From Solanum dulcamara (Eukaryota > Streptophyta > Magnoliopsida > Solanales > Solanaceae), in NCBI RefSeq assembly GCF_947179165.1, contig NC_077238.1:44777793-44841792 (forward strand): a stretch of DNA of 64,000 nucleotides, in the 5' to 3' direction. The notes below the pieces were generated by a model, which saw only the letters and a program-made list of their open reading frames with translations, had not been told where the DNA came from and did not search any database. Positions within the stretch are counted from its first letter, which is position 1; each line of letters starts with the position of its first letter. Both the position numbers and the translations under genes were made by a program. This document shows positions 36,544 through 47,445 of this stretch, piece by piece.

Positions 36544-37394
36544 ATCAGACATATTTTATACTCAAGTTTTTTATTTTTTGACCTGCATAAGTTGTATGAT
36601 TGTATACGTCATTCTTAGGGATTCTTATGTAATTGTACAAGCGACAAACATTCAACTAAAATGGCTGGACGTTTATGTAATGTATTGATATTACATAAAT
36701 AATATATAATTATGTATATATGATATATAACTATATTCAATATGTATACATTGTAGTAATTCATTTTTTAACAAGGTGACTTTTTTTAATCTCGACCAAC
36801 TCAAATCTCCTCTAAACAATCATAAATTTTTAATATGATCCATCTCAGTATAGTTTTTTGATATATATATTTAAAATATTGTTTAGTCCTATTCTTGATG
36901 AATACTTATTCCAAAAGAGGGGAAAATATTTGGGTATGGATAGATTTTGTTTTTTGATTTCTTGGCGGCATGATCATAAAGGGAATTTGTTGTTATTAGA
37001 GAGCAAACATGTCTTTTCTACGAGTTGCATTTACAATATTTTCCACATAGATTAAAAATACAGAAGAAAGGAAAAATATATTTTGTCGGTAACAAAATAG
37101 GCAAATGATCATTTTGAATAATAAATGATAACTAAGTTACTTTGAGTAAGAATTTTCTACTTAATGAAAATTTTATCAATTCTTTCTTTATTTATTTTTC
37201 ATAAGAAAACTCATTTTATAGATATTTTACAAAGTAAAGACCCCACACGACATTGTCCTAAATTGATATATCTTTTTTTTGTTGAGTTTATGAGTTTTAG
37301 GGATTTGAATAGTTTTGAGTACAAAGGAAAACTCTGGGAGAAATTTCTTCGACTTATCCACACACGTAATATTTTTATTCGACAACGAATGTTC
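36544..37394. other. AT-rich DNA without a recognised gene
   Basis: Short reading frames on the plus strand (for example at 36476-36688 and 36858-37055) show no family motifs and have the composition of translated AT-rich DNA. No LTR edge or primer site was found. Confidence 0.5.
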
Positions 37395-38420
37395 CTAAGG
37401 GGAGAGAATGTAACAACAATAGCTTCTAATACAAATCTGAGCTATAAATACCAATGAATTAATGTAAAATCATAAGAATAAAGTTAAAAATATGTAAGTA
37501 TATTCATGAACTCTTATATTAAATCATTTAAAGTGTTAAATCAAAGTTATAGGCAAACGGGGGCTTAGAACAAAAGTTAAAGAAAAAGGGTTCACTATGA
37601 CAGAGTATTTCAAGTACTTGAGCATGGACTGACTTTGAAAGAGCATATACTCTAGGTATGAAGATTTAGAGTCTGATATACTTAGAAAAAGAATGGTCTA
37701 TGAGTCTAGTTTCCTACAAATCAAATCAGTTGTCCATCTAACTTCGGATAAAAGGTTATGCTCATTTTATTATAGCATGATCAGTGTTGAAGCAATCTAT
37801 GAGGCTAAGTACAGTCGTGGATTGAAAGTAATTTCCATATATTTGGAAGTGAAAAAATATTGTAGTGGAAAAAATTAAGTTCTGAACCAGATTGATTTAC
37901 AACCCAAAGTAGGGTCGTAGATTTAAGTCGGCTGAATTTTTTAAGGGTTTACAAATACAATTTAAATCTCTTTTCTCATCATTTTCACTTTATATTTAAC
38001 CCATAATCTATAAAAAGGGTTTCCAATAAGTTATAAGTAAGGATTTCTCAAAGCTCGGTCTTGGTTTTTGCTTGCTATCATCATAGAAGCTAACTAGGGT
38101 TTTTTTCTTCATGTCTAGTTTGAAGTTGATCTTTTGTAACTGATTTTATACAAGTAAATTAGCAGGTTTTGCCTACAAAAGGTGTTTTTTTAACTCCTTC
38201 ATCATCTACAAAACTTATGAGAGAATTTCTACGTTATCTGATAAAATATTTACGAAATGTTGTTCAAAAACCAAGAGTTTCAGTTATTTATTTTATGATT
38301 GTTTGAACTAAGAACGGAGTTGTATATGATGATGTAAGGATAAATGGAGTAAGTTTTACCTTATAGGAAAGTGTTATGCTCAAGTAGGAAGCGGATAAAG
38401 AAAAGGGTGTGACGATATAT
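37395..38420 (+). repeat. Probable start of an LTR of a further Ty3/gypsy family, with polypurine tract
   Basis: GACAACGAATGTTCCTAAGG followed by GGAGAGAATGTAAC (37381-37414) has the form seen at the 3' end of many plant Ty3 elements: ...CGAATG..., a purine tract, then an LTR starting TGTAACA at 37409. Downstream is LTR-like text with a TATA-like CTATAAAAAGGG at about 38010. No coding remnant precedes it and I could not place its 3' end, so the right limit given is only where the resemblance fades. Confidence 0.42.
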
Positions 38421-39159
38421 TATTTACTTATCGTATTTGTTGAGCTTGTTGCTCGATAGTAAGTATTGGCTTGTCGGTATCATTGTACCTCTTGGTTAGC
38501 TTTTGTACTATCATATGTGATGTTATATTATAGATAAGAAGTTCCATGAAAAGGTCGATGGCACAATGTAAGAAAAGAAGTCCTGAAATAAGGTGTGTAA
38601 TGATTATTCCTTACCTCTTTTGTCATGAACCCCCTTTGGGTTGATATCTTTCAAAAGACCCTAAAAGAATAGTCCTATGAGTTTACTCTCTTTATAATGG
38701 TTGACAAGTTCAACACTTTCTACCTAAATTCTATATTCACGAGAATTAAATTATTTAGTATGTCTTCTAATTGATAATTTCATGTTTATTGAAGAGTCTT
38801 CATTGAAGTATATTCTTGAATTTAGTCATAAAAATGTATTAGGATTAACAACTATAAAGTAAAGAATTCATCAAATCATTCCTATATGGCCCTATGTGGT
38901 TTATAGAAATGTTTGTCATCATAATCATTAAAGTAACTTACCTCCCAAATCTCTACGATCGTGAACTATCTAATAATAATCTCAAAGACCAACATAAGTT
39001 AATTGAAGAATGTTAATCAACCAACCTTACACTTTCTCAATAAAGTAAGGAGATGTTGAGAGTCAAGCCTCAGGTGCTATTATATGTATAAATGATTTTA
39101 ACACCACCAAGCTATATATATATCCTTATGGAATTATACAAAAATCTATGAAAATAGGC
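38421..39159. other. Unassigned AT-rich DNA
   Basis: I see no coding potential, repeat edge or RNA gene here. It may be the rest of the LTR-like sequence that begins at 37409 or its leader. Confidence 0.4.
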
Positions 39160-39677
39160 TCGTTAGAGGATCAGCCAAAATCAGAACCCGAAAATGTTCC
39201 GCCTACTATTCAAGTAGCTCCCCAAGGGAACAAAGTTGGTACATCGAATCATACCCTATGATTGGATCCCTATATGTATCAACTAGTTGAAGTTATAGGG
39301 GATATGTCATTCAGTCTATCCAGCAAAAGCTCCTGGCCAAATACTCTTATACTCCTCTTATAGGGATCATGTACCTGGCCGAAATAAAGGTTTTTACCTA
39401 TTCAAGGTTAAGATCGAGATTATTAGGGTTATCGCAGTCCTTGATCTAATAGGCAATTGGTTGGTACAAGGAACTCCTTTTTTGTATATCGAATTGATAA
39501 GAATCAATTCCGAGACCATCCTTTAATTAAAAGAGAAGGTACCTCTGTGAAGGGTTTGGTGAATTGGATAGCAAGACTTCTAAAATGGAGATCGTCGCCC
39601 ACAATAATCATATATTTGGTGTCAATGCAACCACACTTCCATTCCTTGTAGATAAATGCTAATTGTTTGTAGGTTGG
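39160..39677 (+). other. Unidentified segment upstream of the intron-like hairpin
   Basis: The composition is less AT-rich than its flanks and short frames look more protein-like (PKSEPENVPPTIQVAPQGNK at about 39177; FRDHPLIKREGTSVKGLVNW at about 39509), but no family was recognised. If the hairpin at 39678 is group II domain V, this would be upstream intron sequence or an exon of an organelle gene moved to the nucleus. I could not match it to a named mitochondrial or plastid gene. Confidence 0.3.
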
Positions 39678-39712
39678 GAGTTGTATGAATAGTAATGTCC
39701 ACGTACAGCTTT
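39678..39712 (+). other. Group II intron domain V-like hairpin
   Basis: GAGTTGTATG (39678-39687) pairs over 10 bp, including G-T pairs, with CGTACAGCTT (39702-39711). Between them GAATA-GTAA-TGTCC can form a short upper stem closed by a GNRA-type tetraloop. Domain V normally reads GAGCCGTATG...CGTACGGTTC; here CC has become TT and CGG has become CAG, as expected from decay by C-to-T change. Right after it (39713 to about 39757) GTGAG...CTCAC and AAGGGC...GCCTT can form a second, domain VI-like hairpin. Domain V is the catalytic heart of group II introns of plant organelles. I infer a nuclear copy of organelle DNA; chance similarity is possible. Confidence 0.45.
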
Positions 39713-39757
39713 GTGAGAAGGGCGGTGGACAAAAATGGCCTTGTTGTACCTCACTCT

Positions 39758-40393
39758 CATCTTCAATAGCGTCTTCTCATTCTCTTTTGAGAGAGTGTTC
39801 TAATATGATATTAATGATGTGTGATACTTTATATATAAAAATCATTAAGCTTCTCTCTTAGAGAGCCTTTGCCTTAGCATTTTTGTGAAATAAGCCCCTC
39901 TAGTCGAAATCTTGTGGTAGGTGGTCCTATAGAGCTTTTGAAAAATGGTACCCTTGTGTGTAAGCACAAAAATGAACCACAAGGAACCCTTATGTGACCT
40001 ATCTATGATTATAGGGAATACTTAGTAGTGGTGACCCATTTACTCTTCCACGGACCAACACATGTACCAAATGCTCATATGAAAAAGTTGACTCCCCAGT
40101 CTATAACCTAGGGGTTGCTCCAAGAATTGTTTTCTTACTTGTTCACTTAGAGGGTGTGGACACACCTATGCGGATTACAGGTGACAATTCACACAAATGG
40201 TGGAAAATTAATAGTATCCAATGATATTCAAGAATGCATGTAGACCCATCGGACAGAGATAATCATATGATAAAAATTACGTTCTTAGAAGCTTGTTGAC
40301 TTGTGTTGTACATCTAGTATGTCATGTATGACCTTGTCTCCCTTGATGTCAATTGTATATCAGGTGTTATGAGTTGTTATTATTGTATGACGT
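39758..40393. other. Unassigned DNA left of the TRIM
   Basis: No gene recognised. A short near-palindrome AGAGAGTG / CTCTCTTAGAGAG-type stretch lies at 39780-39870. The five bases before the TRIM are GACGT. Confidence 0.4.
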
Positions 40394-40553
40394 TGTAATG
40401 GCTGAGCCCGCTAGTGATATTATCCGCTTTAGACCTAGGCCTGCACAGCTTTAAAACACGTTAACGGTAGGTATGGCTTGCTTACTTATATATCCAATAT
40501 CTCTTTTATCTTTTTTCTGATGTGGAACTTTTTATATTATGTAGGGTGTTACA
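40394..40553 (-). repeat. TRIM terminal repeat, left (3') copy
   Basis: It begins TGTAATGGCTGAGCCCGCTA and ends GGGTGTTACA. It differs from the right copy by many substitutions and a slightly longer end, so the TRIM is old. Confidence 0.75.
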
Positions 40554-40703
40554 TACATCACCTCTAGATACTCAGCATCCTCGCTGAGGTTTACCCCACC
40601 ACATGGGATTTGCCAAGACTCAACATTGAGGTTTGCACCACGTTATCAAAATTTGCCTAAACTTAATTAAACTCTAACCCACATCGACAAGGATGATACA
40701 TGA

Positions 40704-40718
40704 GTTGATCTGATACCA
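40704..40718 (-). promoter_or_regulatory. TRIM primer binding site
   Basis: On the minus strand TGGTATCAGATCAAC lies two bases after the end of the right terminal repeat; TGGTATCAGAKC is the Met-tRNA complement. Confidence 0.78.
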
Positions 40719-40720
40719 TT

Positions 40721-40855
40721 TGTAATGGTCCAGCCCGCTACTGATATTGTCCACTTAGGGCCTAGGTCCGCATGTCTTTAGAAATACGTCACTAGTAGGT
40801 AATGTATATTTACTTATATACTCAATATATCTCCTATTTTTTCAATGTGGGACTT
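40721..40855 (-). repeat. TRIM terminal repeat, right (5') copy, cut by B3
   Basis: It begins TGTAATGGTCCAGCCCGCTA and runs to ATGTGGGACTT, where the B3 LTR starts at 40856. The last bases expected after GGGACTT are displaced or lost. Confidence 0.75.
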
Positions 40856-43009
40856 TGTAACACCCTATACTATTCTAACTTAGATTAATATTGAGAAGTC
40901 AAGAGAAAATTTAAGGAAATTAAACTGTCAGTGGCCTACAGACACACTCTATGAGCCGTAGAGTGCTTTACGAGTCATAGAAGGGGCTCATAGAACCCCC
41001 TCAACATTTAGTCGAATTTTAATTATGAAGACTCATTCCAACAAACCCTTCTTAAGAGCAATTAATTATTCTATGAATCATAAGTTTAATCGTAGAACCA
41101 AGTGCTAGCGACTGGAATGTGCATAAGTTTATATGAGAGTATCCTATGATCCGAAACTAGTTCTATGGATCATAGGGTAGTCCGTAGACCCCAAGCCCAA
41201 GTCTTTCAATGGAGACCTACGAGTAGACTTTACGAGTTCTCATATGGTCTATGACCTGTAGGAAGTTGCTCGTAGACCCATCTACCCAAATTATAGTAGG
41301 GTTTAAATTTGGACCTCAACTTCTATGAAAGGTCCCCTACGGTCCGTAAGAAGTCCTAAAGACGACCCCAACAATTTTTTAAGTAGGGGTAAATTAGTCT
41401 TTTCTCACCCATCCTAGACCAAAATAATGATATTTTGGGACTAAAATAAGTCCCTTATAATTACCCTATGAGGTTTTTCTCTCAATAACAATGATATTTT
41501 TAGAGAAAAGATTGGAGAGAAGGAGAAAATCTAGGGTTTAAGCATTTCAATCAAATTCATCGAGTTTCGCTTAGATGATTAATCTTCTAGGAATGTAAGG
41601 CTAATCACAACATTGGACTAAGTTCATCCACATGCTCTACATCTTTATTCAGTCAAGTTTGAGTTTGAGTTTAAATCCCTTATATTGATATTGAGATCGT
41701 TCATATGAGTTCAAGTTCCTGAGAGTATTATTCATGTTTGAATTCACGTGAATCCTAGTTGAGTATTTGCATTATTTATATTTTATGCATTAATTTGAGA
41801 TAAAGGAATGATATATTTCATCTTTTAATTGAGAAAGATTTTAGCATGAGTTTGACTGATGATAAATATTTTGTTCACTATTTTGAGCATGATCATTATC
41901 GAGTCTAAATGAATTTGAGTTATAGTGAATTTAACTACTTATTTTGAGATTGAGTTGAGAAGTTAAAGTATATTTTATGCATTTAGTGAGATTGGGAAAG
42001 TAAAAAGAATTTAAAGAGAAGAGTTGAGCTAATGGAGTAAAGTCCAATGAAACCAAATGAGTTATTTGAGTAAATACACTCACTTGAGATATAATCATAA
42101 TAAATATTTTTTGGGAGTAGTATTGAGCACCTATTTGGGTAAGAGTATAGAATAACTCGAACTCTATAAAATATATAGCTAGTGTAGGATAGGATCATAC
42201 CGTTTATTCAGGTGACTCTTCATTAGCCTCATTGAGGGCTTTTATAGGGATTCATAAGATGAGTTTGTGCCTCTTATCTTGAAAAGGCAACGTTCATTGT
42301 ATTATCACGAGGCTCATAGTGATGGTTTCCAGTTAGAGAAACCCCCAAGCATAAAATATTATTTTATACTGATTTGTATTATTTATCTATATTTTAAAGT
42401 ATTGTCTATTTCACATATTGCATGCTTTATTGAGTTAAGTTTATTGAGTATGCACTATATTGAGTTGAGTTGAGTATTCTTGAGTATGTTTTTTTTAGCT
42501 ATTTTACATACTGTACATTCCATGTATTGGCTCTATTTGGCGCAGCATCACTTTATGATGTAGACACAAGTGATAGAGATCCTCAACAGGCGCTTCATTG
42601 AAGATCAGCTTTTCATCTAGCTTTTTGTGAGACCTCCTTATATTCGGAGGAACTCTTGGGTTATTATTTCTGTATTTGTTTGATTAGTCATTTGAAGAAG
42701 TCGTGGGCCTATCCTAGTACCTATTCGGAGACAGTATTAGAGGCTTTATAGACTAGTCAAATAAACTTTGAGTTCATTGAGTTTATCTTTTAGTGTTATG
42801 TTTTAAACTATTTATTTATTATATACCTAAGTATTTTGAGATTATTAACTGAGTTATAATTACTTATATTCTTGGCATGTGCCCGTTTGAGTTATACTTT
42901 ATGAGTTAAGTCTTTCTCTTAGTGAGTTAGTCAGGCCAAGGATCTCTTGGGAACCAGCAATTATTTCTTAGTGCCTTCCACACAGAGGGTGTAGACTCGG
43001 GGCGTGATA
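40856..43009 (+). repeat. B3 5' LTR
   Basis: It begins TGTAACACCCTATACTATTC and ends CTCGGGGCGTGATA. Near-palindromic units like TCTATGAGCCGTAGAG and CCTACGGTCCGTAAG occupy 40930-41370. About 2.15 kb, colinear with B1, B2 and B4 LTRs. Confidence 0.87.
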
Positions 43010-43011
43010 AA

Positions 43012-43025
43012 CTTGATATCAAAGC
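43012..43025 (+). promoter_or_regulatory. B3 primer binding site, decayed
   Basis: CTTGATATCAAAGC corresponds to CTTGGTATCAGAGC (Met-tRNA type) with two changes and lies just after the LTR end. Confidence 0.75.
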
Positions 43026-43223
43026 AAAGAATTCAAGTATCCTAAGATGTCTATGAAGCCGAGTCCAGTAGAGTCATTCTTATCAGTGTGAAGTGCACTA
43101 CATCTATAACAAGGAGGTAATAGGACTTTGGAATAGTTTCACTTCTTTCTTACTCTAGCTTGTGCGATAGAGTTGAACTTTATAAAATCTCCTCCTAATT
43201 TGTGAATTTTACGTTTTTAGATC

Positions 43224-44420
43224 ATGCCTTCCAAACTCACTTTGAGCCAGAGGAATTTCGATGATAATGAGATTCCACCACTGTTTGGAATATAAACTAG
43301 AAATCAAGCATGAGAAGTTGAGCCTGAGGTTGAGAATGGAACTCTGGAGGTTCCACAAACTGCTCAGCCTACTATGATTTCTAAGGCAGAGTTTAGAGGA
43401 GCAATGTTGATGTTCACCCAATTGATGGTTGCTTAGTGTAGTCGTCAGATTATCCCCATCCCTATCTCGAGTTCTCAAGAGTCATCTACTACTACCAGAG
43501 TTAGAGACTTTATGAGGATGAACCCACCAGTCTTTACTGGATCCAGAATTGAGGAGAACCCTTAGAACTTCATTGATGAGATATGGAAGAGTCTAAAAGC
43601 AATGCATGCGACAGAATTTAAGGAAGTTGACTTTATTTCCTACCAGCTGAAGGATGTTGTGAATTCCTGGTACAATCAATGGGAGGAGATCCATGGTGAG
43701 TATGTTGAGCTTGTAGTCTGGGATAAGTTTGAGAATGCATCCTTAGACCACTTCTTTCCACAAGAGCTGAGGGAAGCAAAAGTTGAAGAGTTTGTTAACT
43801 TGAAGCAAGAGAAGTTGACTGTTAAAGAGAGTATAGACTCAAGTTCATCCAACAGTCCAAGTATGCTCCCAAAATGGTTCCGAATTTGAGAGAGAAGACA
43901 AGGAAGTTTGTCTCTATACTGAACAGGCATGTGAAGAAGGAGTGTCAAGAATCCTTGTTAATTTTAGCTATGGAAATCTCTATACTTATGGGGTATGCCC
44001 ATCAAGTTGAAGAGAACATGAAGAAGGATAAAGAGGAGCACTAGAGAAAGAAAGACAAGTCCACAAATAATAAGTCTAACCACCAGAAGAGTGGTAAGGG
44101 CAATTGTTTGTTCTTTTAGAAGAGATCTTATGGTCATGTACCATCATCAACTAGTGAAACAACATCCAACTATAGGAGTGACTAAAGATCTCAAGGTAAT
44201 CAGTATTTTAGACCTCAAAGCTCACAATCTCAATATAGTGTGGCTCAAGGTTCTTCACACAAACTGCTTTGTGTTATGTGTGGTATACTTTATTTGGGAG
44301 AGTGTCGTGATGACACTAATGGTTACCATAAATATGGACAGATGGGTCCTTTTATGAGAGATTTCCCATTAGACAGATAGGGTAATAGGGGAAACAAACC
44401 CCAATATTCTTCAGTAGCAC
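43224..44420 (+). pseudogene. B3 gag
   Basis: The start MPSKLTLSQRNFDDNEIPPL is the same as in B4. An in-frame stop follows after about 24 codons, then the frame resumes (AQPTMISKAEFRGAMLMFTQ). The capsid domain is at about 43600-43850: YQLKDVVNSWYNQWEEIHGE, WDKFENASLDHFFPQELREA and KVEEFVNLKQEKLTVKES. The zinc-knuckle region (about 44270-44345) is decayed. Several stops. It would form the particle shell. Confidence 0.83.
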
Positions 44421-44529
44421 CACTAGGCAGGGGTAAGCAGAGGGGTTCTACTTTAGGAGAAGGCAGAGGTTCAAACTATCTATATGCTATGGATAGTTAC
44501 AAGACCAAGAGAACTTACCCGATGTTGTC

Positions 44530-44990
44530 AATGGTATGCTTTGATTCTTTTCTCTTAATGTATATGAAATACTTGATTCAGGTGCTACTTTATCTTTTGT
44601 GACCCTTTATATAGTTCTTAAGTTTGGAATCCTTCCTAAATGACTCTTAGAGCCTTTCACTGTTTTGACTCTTGTTGGTGAGTCTATTCTAGTAAAAAGA
44701 GTACATTAAGATTGTTCAGTTTATATCTATCATAGACACTTCAGGAGACATAGTTGAGTAAGACATGGTAGAGTTTGATGGCATCCTTGGTATAGATTGG
44801 CTTCATGCCTGTAATGCCTCAGTTGATTGTAGAACTCGTGTTATCAGATTTCAGTTTCCCAATGAACCAATTATAGAATAGAAGGGTAGTCTAGTAGTAC
44901 CTAAGGCTTGATTTATTTCATACCTTAAAGCCAAAACGTTAGTCTCAAAAAGGTGTATCTACCACATTATTCGAGTTAGAGATTATAGTG
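44530..44990 (+). pseudogene. B3 protease
   Basis: LNVYEILDSGATLSFVTLYI (about 44557-44616) keeps the catalytic D-S-G. It continues KFGILPK, then EFDGILGIDWLHACNASVDC and RTRVIRFQFPNEPI, the post-protease block shared with B4 and D1. Frameshifts between the two parts. Confidence 0.8.
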
Positions 44991-46310
44991 TGGAGACAAC
45001 ATCCCTTTAGTCAGTTCCATTTGTAAATGAGTTCTGAAGTCTTTCCTGACGATTTGCCTGGATTCCCTCCTGATAGGGAGATAGACTTCTAAATAGATGT
45101 TCTTCATAATACTCAGCCTGTCTCTATTCTTCCATATAGAATGGCTCACACTAAGTTAAAAGAGTTAAAAGATCAGTTGAGAGACCTTCTAGATGAGGGA
45201 TTCATTAGGTTAATGTCTCACCTTGAGATACTTATGTCCTATTCATGCGAAAGAAAGATGGTTCCCTGAGAATGTGCATTGATTACCGTCAGTTGAATAA
45301 AGTTACCATAAAGAATAAGTATCCTTTTCTGAGAATCGATAACTTATTTTACATACTTCAATGTGCCACTTGTTTCTCTAAGATAGACCTCAAATCATTC
45401 TATCATTAGCTAAAAGTGAGAGAAAGTGACATTCCAAAGACAACTTTCAAAACCAGATATGGTCCCTATGAGTTCCTAGTTATGTCCTTTGGTTTGAATA
45501 ATGGTCCAAAAATATTTATGGACCTCATGAATAGAGTGTTCAAGCAATATCTATACATGTTTGTAATCATGTATATCGATGGCATCCTAATTTATTCGAG
45601 AAATGAGGAGTAGCATGCCAACCATCACAGAATTGTTCTCCAAACTCTTAAGGAATGAGAGTTATATGCTAAGTTTTCAATGTATGTGTTATGACTTGAC
45701 TCTATGGCATTCCTACACCACATTGTTTTTGGTAACGGTATCCGAGCAGATTCACAGAAAATTAAGGAAGTAAAAAACTTGCCCAGACCCACATGCCTGA
45801 CTGACATAAAAATTTTCTTGGGTTTGGCTGGCTATTATAGAAGATTTGTAGAGCTATTATCATCCATATCATCTTTGTAGACTAAGTTGGCTCAAAAGAA
45901 GACTATGTTCCAATAGTCAAACGCTTATGAGAAAAAATTTCAAGAATTGAAAAAGAGATTGACTACTGCTCCAATTTTGTCCCTGACCGAGGGAACAGAT
46001 GGATTTGTTATCTATTGTAATTTGTCCAAAGTTAGATTGGATTGTGTATTGATGCAAAAAGTTAAGGTCATATATTATGCTTCCGATAGCTCAAGATTCA
46101 CGAGAGTAATTATCCAACTCATAATCTACAGTTGGCAGTGGTAGTATTTTCTCTCAAGATTTGGCTTCATTATCTTTATGGTGTGCATGCGGACATGTTC
46201 ACAGACCACAAGAGCTTGCAGTATATGTTTAGTCAGAAAGAGCTAAACATGAGGCAGAGAAGAAGGTTTGAGTTTCTCAAGGATTATGACATGAGCATTC
46301 TCTACCACCT
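44990..46310 (+). pseudogene. B3 reverse transcriptase and RNase H
   Basis: [21 protein letters not shown] coding at 45243-45300, [33 protein letters not shown] and [14 protein letters not shown] (45570-45610). The second active-site aspartate is glycine (YIDG), which would abolish catalysis. RNase H: GFVIYCNLSKVRLDCVLMQK (46000-46060), then in a new frame VVVFSLKIWLHYLYGVHADM and FTDHKSLQYMFS (46132-46232). Stops and shifts throughout. Confidence 0.85.
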
Positions 46311-47066
46311 AGGTAAGGCTAATTTTATAGTTGATACTCTTAGCAGGTTATCAATGAGGAGTACTGCTTATGTTGAGGAAGAAAAGAAAGAGTTGGCTAA
46401 GGAAGTTTATAGACTTGCACGTTATAGGATTCTTCTTGTGGACTCTAATGAGAGAGGTGTTATTGTTAAGAATGGAGTTGTCTCCACTATTTGTGGAAGT
46501 AAAGGAAAAGCAAGAATAAAACCCTATTCTACTTCAAGTGAAGGAAGATGTTGACAAGCAAAAGGTTATAGGTTTTTCCAAAAGGAGATGGAGTGTTAAG
46601 GTATAAAGACAGATTATGTGTTCCAATTGTTAATGGTATTCGAGAAAGAATAATGGCAGAGGCTCATAGGTCTAGATATTCAATTCATCTGAGTTCCACC
46701 AAAATCTATCATGACTTGAGAGAAGTCTATGGGTAGAATGGAATGAAGAGATATAGCAGATTTTGTGTCAAAGTGCCCGAATTGTCAAGTCAAGGTTGAG
46801 AATCAAAGGCCTTGTGGTGTAGCTCAGAATATAGAACTTCCAGACTACAAATGTGAGATTATCAATATAGACTTCATTACATGTTTACCCTGGTATCGAA
46901 GATAACACGATTCGATTTGGGTGATTGTGCATAGAATGACCAAATCAACCTACTTCTTGCCTGTTAAGACTATAGATTCAGCAGAGGATTATAAAAGATT
47001 TTATATTCGAGAGATAGTCCGACTTCATGCAGTTCCCTTGTCTATCATCTCAGAAAGAGTTCCCAA
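46230..47066 (+). pseudogene. B3 integrase, C-terminally truncated
   Basis: Connection: LNMRQRRRFEFLKDYDMSIL and DTLSRLSMRS (46240-46360). Zinc finger: HRSRYSIHLSSTKIYHDL and SKCPNCQVKVENQRP (both cysteines kept, about 46770-46800). Core: IINIDFITCLPWY, TKSTYFLPVKTIDS and VPLSIISERVPK, where the coding is cut before the second catalytic aspartate. Zinc finger and core are in different frames. Confidence 0.82.
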
Positions 47067-47172
47067 ATGATGTTTAAATAGCTTATTAGATGCCGAAATA
47101 AAGTCTCAACATGAAAAGTCTCAATAAAAGAGAACTTTTCATTTTCAGAATTTCACATTCCCTTACTTAGAG
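47067..47172 (-). repeat. Junction scrap containing a D-family LTR fragment
   Basis: 47089-47131 (GCCGAAATAAAGTCTCAACA and on) matches the D1 LTR at 49552-49595 in the same orientation. It lies between truncated B3 integrase and truncated D1 RT, so the breakpoint is complex: D1's integrase half and 3' LTR have been replaced by a small LTR piece. Confidence 0.7.
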
Positions 47173-47445
47173 TTAATGATAACCCGATCGAGGATCAAGC
47201 TTTGAAATGGAGCTTATTCCTTGAAGTTGATCGAATAATTCATCAATCCTTGGAATGGGATATTTATTCTTAACTGTGACCTTATTCAATTGCCTATAGT
47301 CAATACACATACGAAGAGAACCATCCTTCTTCCTAACATAGAGAACTGGAGCGCTCCATGGAGAGATACTCAATCTAATGAAATTCTTATCCAATAAATC
47401 TTTCAATTGATACTTTAACTCATTCAATTCCATATATCCATTCAA
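47173..47445 (-). pseudogene. D1 reverse transcriptase, N-terminal part only
   Basis: One open frame of 90 codons: [60 protein letters not shown], then [12 protein letters not shown] and a stop. This covers the fingers of RT; palm with the catalytic aspartates is absent. It is well preserved where present. Confidence 0.88.

Larger units (their letters stand above)
40394..40855 (-). mobile_element. TRIM (miniature non-coding LTR retrotransposon)
   Basis: Two direct repeats starting TGTAATGG (40394-40553 and 40721-40855) share CCCGCTA.TGATATT.TCC, CACGT/TACGTCACTAGTAG-type and GATGTGG.ACTT blocks. They flank about 167 bases without coding potential. Next to the right repeat the minus strand reads TGGTATCAGATCAAC (40718-40704), a Met-tRNA primer site, so the element lies on the minus strand. 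Total about 460 bp, the usual TRIM size. Such elements move only with enzymes supplied by others. The right end is cut by B3. Confidence 0.8.
40856..47066 (+). mobile_element. B3: B-family Ty3/gypsy element, 3'-truncated
   Basis: A complete 5' LTR (40856-43009), primer site, gag from 43224, protease, RT, RNase H and the first part of integrase lie in order on the plus strand. It stops abruptly in the integrase core near 47066, where D1-type sequence begins; the C-terminal integrase, chromodomain and 3' LTR are missing. Its left end lies in the TRIM. Confidence 0.87.

Noticed and set aside
36476..37055. Two open frames of 65-70 codons
   Set aside because: Hydrophobic, AT-driven translations with no similarity that I recognise; the first overlaps the end of the B2 LTR.
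39770..39815. ESVLI-like word that resembles mitochondrial nad4
   Set aside because: Only five residues match, stops surround it, and it lies on the wrong side of the intron-like hairpin for the known nad4 layout.
40394..40855. Possible SINE
   Set aside because: Two terminal direct repeats and a primer site next to one of them make a TRIM; no pol III A/B boxes or simple tail were seen.
43676..43948. Minus-strand open frame of 90 codons
   Set aside because: It is the antisense of the B3 gag capsid domain; the plus strand carries the recognisable protein. The same holds for other open frames opposite gag or pol, such as 62684-62932 plus, 48461-48889 plus and 5305-5559 plus.
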